Source: Streptomyces sp. NBC_00358
GTDB taxonomy: Bacteria > Actinomycetota > Actinomycetes > Streptomycetales > Streptomycetaceae
Assembly: GCF_036099295.1 (NCBI RefSeq)
Contig: NZ_CP107976.1
Location: 3,658,001 to 3,722,000, forward strand
Direction of reading: 5' to 3'
DNA: 64,000 bases
How positions within the stretch are numbered: position 1 is the first letter of the stretch; each line of letters begins with the position of its first letter. The position numbers and the translations under genes were made by a program. Under the pieces are notes generated by a model. The model did not search any database. It was not told where the DNA came from and was given only the letters and a program-made list of their open reading frames with translations. This document shows, in pieces, positions 26,994 to 37,046 of the stretch.

Positions 26994-27020
26994 ATGCCTC
27001 TGTTACACGAACAGAGGCAT
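26994..27020 (-). terminator. Terminator downstream of gntP
   Basis: A perfect 11 bp stem (ATGCCTCTGTT with its complement) and a 5-base loop, 46 bp after the gntP stop codon. It ends the catabolic cluster's left arm. Confidence 0.75.
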
Positions 27021-27066
27021 CCCGGCGGTACGAAGGCCCGCGGCGGTACGAGAACACCGGTGGCGC

Positions 27067-28590
27067 CTAGACGAAGACGCTGACCACGGCGGCCACGGCG
27101 AACCCCGTCACGGACAGCACCGATTCCAGGACGGTCCAGGTCCTGAGGGTGTCGCGCTCGCTGATCCCGAAGTACTTGGCCACCATCCAGAAGCCGCCGT
27201 CGTTGACGTGCGAGGCGAAGATGGAACCCGCCGAGATCGCCATGATGACCAGGGCGACGAAGGCCTGCGAGTGATGGCCCTCGACGAGCAGCGGCGCGAC
27301 GATGCCGGCCGTGGTGACGATCGCGACCGTCGCCGAGCCCTGGGCGACCCGCAGGACCAGGGAGATCAGATAGGCCAGCACGATCACCGGGAGGCCGACG
27401 TCGTTGAAGGTGTCCGAGAGTGCCTGGGCGACTCCGCTCGCCTTCAGCACGGCGCCGAAGACACCGCCCGCGCCGACCACCAGCAGGATGTTGCCGACCG
27501 GCTTCAGCGACGAAGTCGACACCGTCTCCAGGGACTTGCGGGACCAGCCGCGCCGGATGCCGAGCAGGTAGTAGGCGAGGAGCAGCGCGATCGTGAGGGC
27601 GACGAAGGGGCTGCCGAAGAACTCGATGACCGAGCGCGGGGTGGAGGGGTCGAGGGCGATCGAGGAGAAGGTGGCGGCGAGGATCAGCACCAGGGGCGTA
27701 CCGATGATGCCGAGGACCGTGCCGAGCGGTACGGGCTTCTCGTCCGGGTCCGCCACGTCCTGCGGGCCCTCGGCCCCGCTCGTCGAGAGGGCGCCCGTGC
27801 CCCGCTGTTCCTCGATGACGGCCCGCTTGGCCTCGGCCGCGGCCTCCACCATGTCCTGCGGTACGGGGACGAAGATCCGCTTCCCGATCCAGGCGGCGTA
27901 GACCCAGGCGGCCAGCACGGCGGGGATGCCGCAGACGATGCCCATGAGGATGACCCAGCCGAGCTGGACGTGCAGCAGGCCCGCCGCGGCGACCGGACCG
28001 GGGTGCGGCGGCAGGAAGGCGTGGGTCATCGACAGGCCGGCGAGCAGCGGCAGGCAGTAGAGCAGGATCGACTTGCCGGACCGCTTGGCGGCGGCGTAGA
28101 CGAGCGGCGCGAGGACGAAGATGCCGACGTCGAAGAAGACCGGTATGCCGAAGATCAGGCCGGTCAGGCCCATGGCGAGCGGGGCCCGCTTCTCTCCGAA
28201 GAGGGTGAGCAGCCGGGAGGCCAACACCTCGGCGCCGCCGCTGACTTCGAGGATCGCGCCGAGCATCGTGCCGAGACCGATGATGATCGCGACATGGCCG
28301 AGGATGCCGCCCATGCCGGTCTCGACGACCGACACCGCGGTGGACCGCTGGACCGTGCCGAACAGCTCCGTGACCGAGAGTCCGGCGGCGAGGCCGACGG
28401 CTATGGAGACGGCGAGCAGGGCGACGAACGGCTGGAGCCTGACCTTGATGATCAGGACCAGGAGGAGCGCTATGCCGAGGGCGGCGACCGTGAGCAGTCC
28501 GGCCGTGCCGTCGATCAGGAGCAGGAGACCACCGGTGTGCGGTGGTGTCTCCGGGGCCGGGGCAGTGGCGGCGAGCGGATACGACGACAT
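27067..28590 (-). CDS. GntP-family sugar-acid:H+ symporter
   Basis: 507 residues with about 12-14 hydrophobic helices and the GntP hallmarks: VKLRLQPFVALL-like start of the fold, GMGGILGHVAIIIGLGTMLGAILEVSGGAEVLA, GIPVFFDVGIFVLAPLVYAAAKRSGKS and HAFLPPHPGPVAAAGLL. Family members import gluconate, fructuronate or related sugar acids, as well as some D-amino acids. A cytosolic loop of about 60 residues is present in the middle. ATG 28590 fits the family N-terminus; 29 codons upstream are open but unlike the family. It is the last gene of the left arm of the IclR cluster, after a hairpin that may limit its expression. Confidence 0.93.
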   Translation of the reverse strand: MSSYPLAATAPAPETPPHTGGLLLLIDGTAGLLTVAALGIALLLVLIIKVRLQPFVALLAVSIAVGLAAGLSVTELFGTVQRSTAVSVVETGMGGILGHVAIIIGLGTMLGAILEVSGGAEVLASRLLTLFGEKRAPLAMGLTGLIFGIPVFFDVGIFVLAPLVYAAAKRSGKSILLYCLPLLAGLSMTHAFLPPHPGPVAAAGLLHVQLGWVILMGIVCGIPAVLAAWVYAAWIGKRIFVPVPQDMVEAAAEAKRAVIEEQRGTGALSTSGAEGPQDVADPDEKPVPLGTVLGIIGTPLVLILAATFSSIALDPSTPRSVIEFFGSPFVALTIALLLAYYLLGIRRGWSRKSLETVSTSSLKPVGNILLVVGAGGVFGAVLKASGVAQALSDTFNDVGLPVIVLAYLISLVLRVAQGSATVAIVTTAGIVAPLLVEGHHSQAFVALVIMAISAGSIFASHVNDGGFWMVAKYFGISERDTLRTWTVLESVLSVTGFAVAAVVSVFV

Positions 28591-28643
28591 GGAGGGGGGC
28601 CTCGTTCTCGTGGGTCCACGGAGCATTCGGGCAGGGCGGATCG

Positions 28644-28679
28644 CGGTGCGGCACCCCGGGTTCTGCGGGTGCCGCACCG
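28644..28679 (-). terminator. Intercistronic hairpin between ridA and gntP
   Basis: A perfect 13 bp stem (CGGTGCGGCACCC with its complement) and a 10-base loop in the 188 bp ridA-gntP gap. As all flanking genes run leftward, it is either a partial terminator or an RNA-processing/stability element that sets a lower or separate gntP level. Confidence 0.6.
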
Positions 28680-28778
28680 TGACGTCGTACGCGGTGCGGG
28701 AGTTGCGCGGGAGCTGTGCCGAGTCGCGCGGGAACCGGCCGGGCGCCGGTCCTGAGGAGGACGCCCGGAGGCAGGACG

Positions 28779-29189
28779 TCAGCCGAGAACGGCGAGGACG
28801 TCGATCTCGACGAGGAGTCCGGCCGGCAGGCCGACGTAGACCGTCGTGCGGGCGGCGGGAGGCGCGGTGAGGCCCTGCTCCTCGAAGTACTGGTTGTAGA
28901 TGTCGTTCATCTCGGCGAAGTGGCCGGTGTCCGTGAGGTAGACGCGGATCATCATCGCGTCGTCCCAGCCGGAGCCGCCCTCTTCGAGGATGGCCTTGAC
29001 GTTGGCGAGGGTCTGGAGCGTCTGCTCGCGCAGGGTCGGTCCCGCGGGCGTCGGGGGCCTGCCCTCCTCGGCGGGCAGGAAGCCGACCTGGCCGGCGACC
29101 TGGAGGATGTTCCCCTTCCGCACACCGTGCGAGAACTTCGCGGGCGGGGTGGTGTGGGTCGTGGGGGTGAGGGCGATCTTGTCGGTCAT
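28779..29189 (-). CDS. RidA-family imine/enamine deaminase
   Basis: 136 residues, the normal length. The conserved core FSHGVRKGNILQVAGQVGFLP, LANVKAILEEGGSGWDDAMMIRVYLTD and the substrate-binding Arg in PPAARTTVYVGLPAGLLVEID are intact, so a hydrolytic RidA is expected. It hydrolyses 2-aminoacrylate and related imines released by PLP-dependent dehydratases. Its presence beside a DSD-like deaminase suggests that it clears imine intermediates of that reaction. It begins 7 bp after iclR, with AAGGAATG before the ATG. Confidence 0.92.
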   Translation of the reverse strand: MTDKIALTPTTHTTPPAKFSHGVRKGNILQVAGQVGFLPAEEGRPPTPAGPTLREQTLQTLANVKAILEEGGSGWDDAMMIRVYLTDTGHFAEMNDIYNQYFEEQGLTAPPAARTTVYVGLPAGLLVEIDVLAVLG

Positions 29190-29196
29190 GCGGTGA

Positions 29197-29960
29197 TCAT
29201 TCCTTTGCGTCTTCCTTCGTGGGGGCTTTGCCGGAGTAGTCGCGGCTGATGGCGTCCGCCGTACGGCGTACCAGCGGGAGCAGGGTCAGCAGTTCCTCGG
29301 CGGTCACGACGACGTTGGGCGCGGAGACCGACATGGCGGCGGCGACGCGTCCGTCGGCGCCTCGGACGGGGGCGGCCACGCAGTTGATGGATTCCTCGTG
29401 GCCGCCGAGGTCGGTGGCCCAGCCCTGTTCGCGTACCGCCGCCAGTTCCTTCAGGAAGGCGGGGGCGTTGGGGGTCGAACGGGCCGTGTACATGGGGTAG
29501 TCGAGCCTGTCGGCGACGGCGCGGCGCTCGGTCTCGGGCAGGTCGGCGAGGAGGAGTTTGGCCACCGCCGCGACGGTGATGGCGACGGGTTTGCCGATCC
29601 GCGAGTACATGCGCACCGGGTAGCGGCTCTCCACCTTGTCGATGTAGAGCACCTCGTGCTCCTCGTACACGGCGAGGTGGACGGTGTGCCCGCAGTTCTC
29701 GTTGAGGCGGACGAGGTGGGGGTGGGCGATCTCGCGGACGTCGAGGTTCTCGACGGCCTCCTGGGCGAGGGCGAAGAGCCGGGCGCCGAGGCGGTAGCGC
29801 TGGTCGGACTGGCGGTACACCAGGCCGTGTTCGTTCAGGGTGCGCAGCAGGCGCAGCGCCGTGGACTTGTGGACGCCGAGGCGGTCGGCGACCTGTCCGA
29901 GGTCGGCGGGGCCCTCGGCGAGCAGCGGCAGGATGCTCAGCGCTCGGTCGACGGTCTGGC

Positions 29961-29964
<4 letters not shown>
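29197..29964 (-). CDS. IclR-family transcriptional regulator
   Basis: 255 residues. An N-terminal winged helix (MSQTVDRALSILPLLAEGPADLGQVADRLGVHKSTALRLLRTLNEHGLV) is followed by the IclR effector-binding domain (CGHTVHLAVYEEHEVLYIDKVES, AVAKLLLADLPETER, then GRVAAAMSVSAPN). It overlaps the sugar-kinase gene by ATGA and is followed 7 bp later by ridA. The operator-like repeat at 31191-31211 in the divergent promoter region is its likely binding site. The effector is unknown; a keto sugar acid would fit the cluster. Confidence 0.93.
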
Positions 29965-31088
<1,124 letters not shown>

Positions 31089-31190
31089 GGTTGTCGGGGC
31101 TCCTCGCTCTGGCGGCCGACGGCGGTGAACGGCACCGTTGACCCTGCGTTGGCTGGGATGTTAGACAGCAGTAAGCGACATACGCAATGA

Positions 31191-31211
31191 GCGTTGCACA
31201 TCATGCAACGC
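31191..31211. promoter_or_regulatory. Putative IclR operator in the divergent promoter region
   Basis: A perfect inverted repeat GCGTTGCA-N5-TGCAACGC, 32 bp before the deaminase start and about 100 bp before the kinase start. Its GTTGC/GCAAC arms and odd spacer resemble IclR-family sites. A further half-site, CGCAATG, lies just to the left (31183-31189). One repressor bound here could control both arms. Confidence 0.65.
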
Positions 31212-31242
31212 GGCACCGCAGCAGACAGATCAAGGAGGCCCC

Positions 31243-32520
31243 ATGAGCGCCGACACCGCCGCCGCACCGCTGGCCGCTCTCGCGGCGGAACGCGTCGACC
31301 ACCGTTTCAAGGGCCTGCCTCCGGACGTGGACGGCCTGAGCGTCGGCGAGTTGGCCGGCCGGCGCCTCAACCTCTTCACGGACGGCTTCACCACCCCCGT
31401 CCTCGCCCTCTCCGCCGAGCGCCTGACGCACAACCTCGAACTCATGGAGACGTACGCCACCCGGCACGGCCTCGCCTTCGCCCCGCACGGCAAGACGTCC
31501 ATGGCGCCACGGCTGTTCTGGCGGCAGATCGAGCACGGCGCCTGGGGCATCACCCTCGCGGTCCCCCACCAGGTGCGGGTGGCACGGGAGTTCGGCATCG
31601 ACCGGATCTTCCTCGCGAACGAACTCGTCGACCCGGCGGCCCTGCGCTGGATCGCCGCCGAGCTGGCCGCGGACCCGGACTTCCGGTTCGTCTGCTACGT
31701 CGACTCCGTGCGCGGTGTGGAGTTGATGGACGCCGCGCTGCGCGGGTGCGCCCGCCCGGTGGACGTCGTCGTCGAACTCGCCGCGGGCGCGGGCGCCCGT
31801 ACCGGAGTGCGCACGGAGGCGGAGTGCGAGGCGGTCGCGGACGCGGTGGCGGCGACGGCGACGCTCCGGCTGGCCGGTGTCGCGGGCTACGAGGGCGAGG
31901 TCCCGGACGCGAACCCCGAGCGGGTGCACGCCTGGCTGCGGCGGCTGACCTCGCTCGCGGCGGCCTTCGACGGCGCCGGACGGTTCAAGGGCCTGGACAC
32001 GATCGTCGTCAGCGCGGGAGGCAGCGCCTGGTTCGACGCGGTCGCCGACGTCTTCGCGGAGATCCCCGAACTCTCGCTGCCTGTCCTGAAGTTGCTGCGT
32101 TCGGGTGCGTACGTCTCGCACGACGACGGCCACTACCGGAAGCTGACCCCCTTCACCCGTGTCCCGGAGGAGGGCGCCCTGCACCCGGCGTTCCGCCTCT
32201 GGTCGCAGGTCGTCTCCCGGCCCTCTCCCGAGCAGGCCTTCACCAACGCGGGCAAGCGGGACGCGGCCTACGACCTCGGCCTGCCGTTCGCCCAGGTGGT
32301 GCGCCGGGACGGCGCGGAGCGCCCCGCGACCGGCATCGAGGTCAGCGGGCTCTCCGACCAGCACGCGTGGCTGCGTACGGCCCCGGGGGCGGATCTGGAG
32401 GTCGGCGACTGGGTCGGCATGGGCCTGTCCCATCCGTGCACGTCCTTCGACAAGTGGAAGCTGATCCCGCTGGTCGAGTCGGACGGCACGGTCGTCGACT
32501 ACATCCGCACGTTCTTCTAG
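31243..32520 (+). CDS. DSD-like PLP/zinc amino acid (amino sugar acid) deaminase
   Basis: 425 residues of the fold-type III D-serine dehydratase-like group. It has an alanine-racemase-type barrel with PLP Lys84 in APHGKTSMAP and a C-terminal beta-domain with zinc ligands His397 and Cys399 in LSHPCTSFDKW. This group includes D-serine dehydratase, D-threonine aldolase and deaminases of 2-amino sugar acids. The specific substrate is not readable. Next to a KDG-type kinase, deamination of D-glucosaminate to 2-keto-3-deoxygluconate and ammonia is the best fit. AAGGAGG precedes the ATG. It is co-directional with the deacetylase gene 17 bp downstream. Confidence 0.9.
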   Translation: MSADTAAAPLAALAAERVDHRFKGLPPDVDGLSVGELAGRRLNLFTDGFTTPVLALSAERLTHNLELMETYATRHGLAFAPHGKTSMAPRLFWRQIEHGAWGITLAVPHQVRVAREFGIDRIFLANELVDPAALRWIAAELAADPDFRFVCYVDSVRGVELMDAALRGCARPVDVVVELAAGAGARTGVRTEAECEAVADAVAATATLRLAGVAGYEGEVPDANPERVHAWLRRLTSLAAAFDGAGRFKGLDTIVVSAGGSAWFDAVADVFAEIPELSLPVLKLLRSGAYVSHDDGHYRKLTPFTRVPEEGALHPAFRLWSQVVSRPSPEQAFTNAGKRDAAYDLGLPFAQVVRRDGAERPATGIEVSGLSDQHAWLRTAPGADLEVGDWVGMGLSHPCTSFDKWKLIPLVESDGTVVDYIRTFF

Positions 32521-32536
32521 AGGCGGGAGACGCCCC

Positions 32537-34165
32537 ATGGACCACGCCGATCTCGTCATCCAGGACGTGGACGTCGCCGACGGCAGCGGTGCCCCCGCGT
32601 ACCGCGCCGACGTGGCCGTCAAGGGCGGCCGGATCGTCGCGATCGTCCAGGAGGCCGCGGCGGCCGGCTGCCAACGGCCGCGCGGGACAAGGGAGCTGGA
32701 CGCCGAGGGTCTCGTCCTGGCCCCCGGCTTCATCGACATGCACGCGCACAGCGACCTCGCGCTGCTGCGGGACCCGGACCACAGCGCGAAGGCCGCCCAG
32801 GGCGTCACCCTCGAAGTCATCGGCCAGGACGGCCTGTCGTACGCCCCGGTCGACGACCGAACGCTCGCCGAGGTCCGGCGGACGATCACGGGCTGGAACG
32901 GCCACGGCGACGACATCGACTTCACCTGGCGTTCCGTGGGCGAGTATCTGGACCGGCTCGACCACGGCTTCGACGGCGAGGGCATCGCGGTGAACGCGGC
33001 CTACCTCGTCCCCCAGGGCACCGTCCGCATGCTCGCCGTCGGCTGGGAGGACCGCGAGGCGACCCCCCAGGAGCTGGACCGGATGCGGCAGTCGGTGGCG
33101 GACGGCCTGCGCGAGGGCGCGGTGGGGATGTCCTCCGGACTGACGTACACCCCCGGGATGTACGCCCGCGACGGCGAACTCACCGCACTGTGCCGGGTGG
33201 TGGCGCGGTACGGCGGCTACTACTGCCCGCACCACCGCTCGTACGGGGCGGGCGCCCTGGCGGCGTACGAGGAGATGGTGACCCTCGCCCGCGAGGCGGA
33301 CTGCCCGCTCCATCTCGCCCACGCCACCATGAACTTCGGCGTGAACGAGGGGAAGGCGCCGGAACTCCTCGCCCTGCTGGACAAGGCGCTCGCGGACGGC
33401 GCGGACATCTCCCTCGACACGTATCCGTACACGCCCGGCTGCACCACTCTCGTGGCGATGCTGCCGAGTTGGGCGGGCGAGGGCGGACCGGAGGCGGTTC
33501 TCGCCCGGCTGCGGGACGACACGACGGCCGAGCGCGTCCGGCACCACATGGAGGTCGTGGGCGCGGACGGCTGCCACGGCGTGCCCATCGCGTGGGACAC
33601 GATCGAGATCTCGGGGGTGAGCGACCCGGAGCTCGGCTCGTACGTCGGCCGCACCGTCCAGGAGTCCGCCGACCTGCGCGGCGAGGCCCCCTGGACCACC
33701 GCCCGGCGGCTGCTGGTGGAGGACCGGCTCGGCCCGACGATCCTGCAGCACGTCGGCCACGAGGAGAACGTCCGGGCGATCATGCGGCACCGGGTGCACA
33801 CCGGCGGCTCCGACGGCATCCTGCGGGGCGACAAACCGCACCCGCGCGCGTACGGCACCTTCCCGCACTATCTCGGCCGCTACGTAAGGGAGTTGGGCGT
33901 CCTCTCACTGGAGGAGTGCGTCGCCCACCTGACCGGCCGCCCGGCCGCCCGGCTGCGGCTGCCCGACCGCGGTCTGGTCCGTGAGGGGTACCGCGCCGAC
34001 CTGGTCCTCTTCGACCCGGCGACGGTCGCGGCGGGGTCGACGTTCGCGGCGCCGCGCACGCTGCCGACGGGTGTCCCGCACGTCCTGATCGACGGCCGGT
34101 TCGTCGTGGAGGACGGGCGCAGGACGGATGTCCTGGCGGGACGGGCGGTCCGCCGCACGGCGTGA
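32537..34165 (+). CDS. D-aminoacylase-family metallo-deacetylase
   Basis: 542 residues of the amidohydrolase superfamily (N-acyl-D-amino-acid deacylase group). Metal ligands His69 and His71 are in GFIDMHAHSD. HLAHA and QHVGHEENVR are further ligand-bearing loops, and the catalytic Asp is in GGSDGILRGDK. The Cys that bridges zinc in classical D-aminoacylases (the NCG motif) is replaced: here the loop reads VIGQDGLSYAP (Gln97-Asp98-Gly99). It therefore belongs to a divergent subfamily. It would release acetate from N-acetylated D-amino acid or amino sugar acid. ATG 32537 follows GGCGGGAG-type sequence, 17 bp after the deaminase gene. Confidence 0.9.
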   Translation: MDHADLVIQDVDVADGSGAPAYRADVAVKGGRIVAIVQEAAAAGCQRPRGTRELDAEGLVLAPGFIDMHAHSDLALLRDPDHSAKAAQGVTLEVIGQDGLSYAPVDDRTLAEVRRTITGWNGHGDDIDFTWRSVGEYLDRLDHGFDGEGIAVNAAYLVPQGTVRMLAVGWEDREATPQELDRMRQSVADGLREGAVGMSSGLTYTPGMYARDGELTALCRVVARYGGYYCPHHRSYGAGALAAYEEMVTLAREADCPLHLAHATMNFGVNEGKAPELLALLDKALADGADISLDTYPYTPGCTTLVAMLPSWAGEGGPEAVLARLRDDTTAERVRHHMEVVGADGCHGVPIAWDTIEISGVSDPELGSYVGRTVQESADLRGEAPWTTARRLLVEDRLGPTILQHVGHEENVRAIMRHRVHTGGSDGILRGDKPHPRAYGTFPHYLGRYVRELGVLSLEECVAHLTGRPAARLRLPDRGLVREGYRADLVLFDPATVAAGSTFAAPRTLPTGVPHVLIDGRFVVEDGRRTDVLAGRAVRRTA

Positions 34166-34184
34166 CCGCCCGCCCTCCCGCGCA

Positions 34185-35069
34185 CTACGGCTTGGGCAGG
34201 ACGCACCCGCTCGCGCTCAGGTTCAGCTTGTTTCCGGTCGTGAAGCAGGCCGGGATCTGGTAGGTCTCCTCGGCGTAGTTGGTGCCCTCGTGCACGGTGA
34301 CGTTGCCGTTCGCGTCGACCTCGCACGGGTTGTCCACCGTGCAGGTCTCACCGTCCTCGTTGCCGGTGTTGTTGACGGCGACGACCTTGCCGGTGGACTG
34401 GTCGATGACCGGCGAGCCCGAGGTGCCGCCGATGGTCTGGCAGGCGGAGGTGTAGCGGACCGAGTCCTTCCAGGTCCAGTCGCCCTCCTTGAGGCGGTAC
34501 ACGAACCCGTCGATGCTGCAGTTGTAGAGGCGCTTCCAGTATCCGGAGGCCACCGTGATGGCGGTGCCGGCGGTCGGATGCGTGTCCTGCACGGTCAGCG
34601 CGCTGATGCCGTACGAGCTCTTGATGGTCGCGTACGTGCTGGTGAGCTGGTAGATCGTGATGTCCGTGTCGGTCATCGTCGAGTACGCGACCTTGCTCGC
34701 GCGCAGGGTCGCGACCTTGGTGCCGGCCGAGTTCAGCAGGCTGAAGGTCCGGCTGGACGACTGCCCGACGATCACCTCACCGGGGTCCGGGAAGCCGGTC
34801 TCCAGGCAGTGGCCGTTGGAGAGCACGAGCGCCGGGTCGGTGTCCGCCGAGTTGGGGAAGCGGATGACCGAGCCGGAGCAGTTGCTGAGCGCGACGGTCC
34901 CGGCGAGGCCGACGGCCTGGAGGGTGGGCGCCGACTTGGTGTCCGCCGTGTCGGCCGCGGCCGACACGTGCGCGGGGGCGGACTCGGGCGCGGGTGCCGC
35001 GACGGCGGGTGCCGCGCCCGCCCCGGCTATCACCAGGGCGAACAGAGCGGCGACGAGAGGCATTCTCAT
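34185..35069 (-). CDS. Secreted trypsin-like serine protease
   Basis: 294 residues. A signal peptide (PLVAALFALVIAGAGAAPAVAA) and a pro-region of about 40 residues precede the protease domain. The triad is visible: His87 in LSNGHCLE, Asp136 in TDTDITIYQL and Ser219 in GGTSGSPVID. Several Cys pairs suggest disulphides. It is an S1/V8-like secreted endopeptidase of unknown specificity. ATG 35069 has AGAGGGG upstream; ATG 35063 is in frame. Its stop lies 19 bp from that of the convergent deacetylase gene with no terminator between them. Confidence 0.9.
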   Translation of the reverse strand: MRMPLVAALFALVIAGAGAAPAVAAPAPESAPAHVSAAADTADTKSAPTLQAVGLAGTVALSNCSGSVIRFPNSADTDPALVLSNGHCLETGFPDPGEVIVGQSSSRTFSLLNSAGTKVATLRASKVAYSTMTDTDITIYQLTSTYATIKSSYGISALTVQDTHPTAGTAITVASGYWKRLYNCSIDGFVYRLKEGDWTWKDSVRYTSACQTIGGTSGSPVIDQSTGKVVAVNNTGNEDGETCTVDNPCEVDANGNVTVHEGTNYAEETYQIPACFTTGNKLNLSASGCVLPKP

Positions 35070-35206
35070 GTGGGGGTCCCCTCTTGCGACGTGGGGCGGC
35101 CGAAGGTCGTCCGGTCGCCTTCTGCTGACCGGAGGTCTTCCGGTCATCTTCTTGTCATGTGCATTCTGAGGGGGGAGGGAAAGGGGGACAAGGAGCCGTT
35201 TCCGGC

Positions 35207-37000
35207 CTAACGGGCGGCCGGTTCGTTGGCCTCCTCGGCGTAGCGGAAGAGCAGCGCGCCACTCGTGGCGACCCGCGCCCCGAGCGCCGCCGCCCGGGCC
35301 TCGCGGTTCGGCGTGGTGCGGCTGGTGAAGAAGACGGCGGGACCCGCGTACCGCCCGCTCTCCCGCCAGCGGCCCAGATCGTCGAGCCCCGCCTCCCGGT
35401 CGAGTCCGCGCTGCACGTCGGAGACGAGCAGGTCGATCCGGGTGGCGTCGAGGACCTGCTCGGCGCGGTCCCGGTCCGTGGCCACCTGGACGCGGGCGCC
35501 CTGCGCCTCCAGCAGCTCGACGAACCGGGTGTTGCGCTCGGGGTGGTCGTCGGTCCAGAGCACCTGCATGCCGGCGTACGGCATCCCGGCGTACGACGGG
35601 CCGGAGTACGCCGGGCCGGCGCCGCCCGGCCGCGCGGACGAACCGGGCTCCGGTGCCCCGTCCGCCGGATCCACCGCGAGCCGGGGTGCCCCCTGCTGCA
35701 ACTGCCCCACCAGGTCGTCCACCTCGGCGAGCTCCATCAGCTCGTCGATGAGCCGGACGAAGTTCTGGTCCAGCGCCAACTCCGGGAATCCGGTGGGCAG
35801 ATGCTCCTCCAGCCGGGCGAGCAGTACGCCCCGGTCCCCGGGCCGGTCCGGCTCCGGCGCGACCAGGCCGTACGCGAGCAGACAGTGCACCGCGCCCGGC
35901 CAGTCCTCGTCCGCGGGCTGGGCGAAGGGCTGACTCAGCACCCGCCGGGTCGCGCGGTAGCGGACGAACTCGCGGGCCGCGTGCACATCGGCGCCGTCGC
36001 GGGCGAGCAGCACCCGGTAGAAGTCGGGGTACAGCTGCTGGAGCAGCAGGACCCGGATGACCGCCTCCGCGCTGAACGACTCCCAGACGGGATTGAGCGC
36101 GCACTCCAGGCCGAAGCCGTTGATGAGCCGCTTGATCCGGCGCGGGTTGCGGGCGGAGCGCAGGGCGATCAGCTCGGCGAGGTGGTCGCCGAGCAGATCC
36201 TGGATGCCGGAGCGTTCCGCGCACCGGTCGACGTACGCGCGGACGTCGGCGACCGCCGGGACCGGCACCCGGTAGCTCGTCTGGAAGATCTTCTCCATGA
36301 ACGCCGAGCCGGCCGGCGACAGATCCCGCAGCAGTCCGCTGGGGCCCAGCGCGGAGCGGTCGCACCCGATGACGAAGGCGAGCCCCGGCACGTCCAGGTA
36401 CACCTTCACCGCCTCGCACACGGCGAGCACGGTCTCCTCGGAGCAGCGGTCGAGGTCGTCGACGAACACGACGAGCAGGCGCCGGGTGTCGAACGACGTG
36501 GACTGCGTCCACTCAGCGGCCAGTTGGCGCAGTGCGTCCCGCATGGCGTTGCGGGACCGGGCGTCGAGGGACAGGTCCCGCCAGAGCCGGTCGACGAGGG
36601 CGGCGACCCCGAACGGCGCGGCCCCGAGCGTCAGGACCGCCCGGACGAAACGGATGAGCGCGGGCTGCTCCGACACCCGGCGCAGCGCCCTGCGCAGTAC
36701 CCGCCGGTCGAACCGCATCAGGACGGACTTGATCAGGCCTTCGAGGGCGTCCGCGCCCGTCGAGGTCCAGGCGTTGTACCAGACGGTGTGGACGCCGTCC
36801 CTGGTCCGCAACTCGGCGTCCACCAGCCGCATCAGGCTGCTCTTGCCCATCCCCCACCCGGCGTCCACCGCGAGGGTGAGCGGGGTGGCGGCACGCGAGT
36901 CGTGGAGCAGTTTGGCGAGTTCGCGGGCGGCCCGGCCGGTGCCCAGCAGATCGTCGCGCGGCCCGGCCACCGGCTCGTCGTTCAACAGCGAGAATTCCAT
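35207..37000 (-). CDS. KAP-family P-loop NTPase with a C-terminal receiver-like domain
   Basis: 597 residues. The KAP NTPase domain has Walker A VDAGWGMGKSSL (residues 45-56) and Walker B LLVVFVDDLDRC (175-186). A short hydrophobic insertion lies near 118-138 (FVRAVLTLGAAPFGVAALV), a possible membrane contact. Sensor-type NPRRIKRLINGFGL (285-298) follows. After a linker with SGPSYAGMPYAGM repeats, residues 478-590 resemble a receiver domain: acidic pair WTDDHPE (484-485), Asp528 in LLVSDVQ and FFTSR (557-561), but no clear conserved Lys. KAP proteins are implicated in phage exclusion and membrane complexes. GGGGGAGG precedes ATG 37000. Confidence 0.85.
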   Translation of the reverse strand: MEFSLLNDEPVAGPRDDLLGTGRAARELAKLLHDSRAATPLTLAVDAGWGMGKSSLMRLVDAELRTRDGVHTVWYNAWTSTGADALEGLIKSVLMRFDRRVLRRALRRVSEQPALIRFVRAVLTLGAAPFGVAALVDRLWRDLSLDARSRNAMRDALRQLAAEWTQSTSFDTRRLLVVFVDDLDRCSEETVLAVCEAVKVYLDVPGLAFVIGCDRSALGPSGLLRDLSPAGSAFMEKIFQTSYRVPVPAVADVRAYVDRCAERSGIQDLLGDHLAELIALRSARNPRRIKRLINGFGLECALNPVWESFSAEAVIRVLLLQQLYPDFYRVLLARDGADVHAAREFVRYRATRRVLSQPFAQPADEDWPGAVHCLLAYGLVAPEPDRPGDRGVLLARLEEHLPTGFPELALDQNFVRLIDELMELAEVDDLVGQLQQGAPRLAVDPADGAPEPGSSARPGGAGPAYSGPSYAGMPYAGMQVLWTDDHPERNTRFVELLEAQGARVQVATDRDRAEQVLDATRIDLLVSDVQRGLDREAGLDDLGRWRESGRYAGPAVFFTSRTTPNREARAAALGARVATSGALLFRYAEEANEPAAR

Positions 37001-37046
37001 GCCCTGCCTCCCCCTTGCGGCAGGGCCAACCTACTGGGGCCGGGAC

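Noticed and set aside
27023..27051. 11 bp direct repeat CGGCGGTACGA downstream of gntP
   Set aside because: Short, GC-biased and without a linked feature, so likely chance.
34185..36512. A 775-codon minus frame joining the protease to upstream sequence
   Set aside because: The part above 35069 is a shadow of the KAP gene; the signal peptide at 35069 marks the real start.
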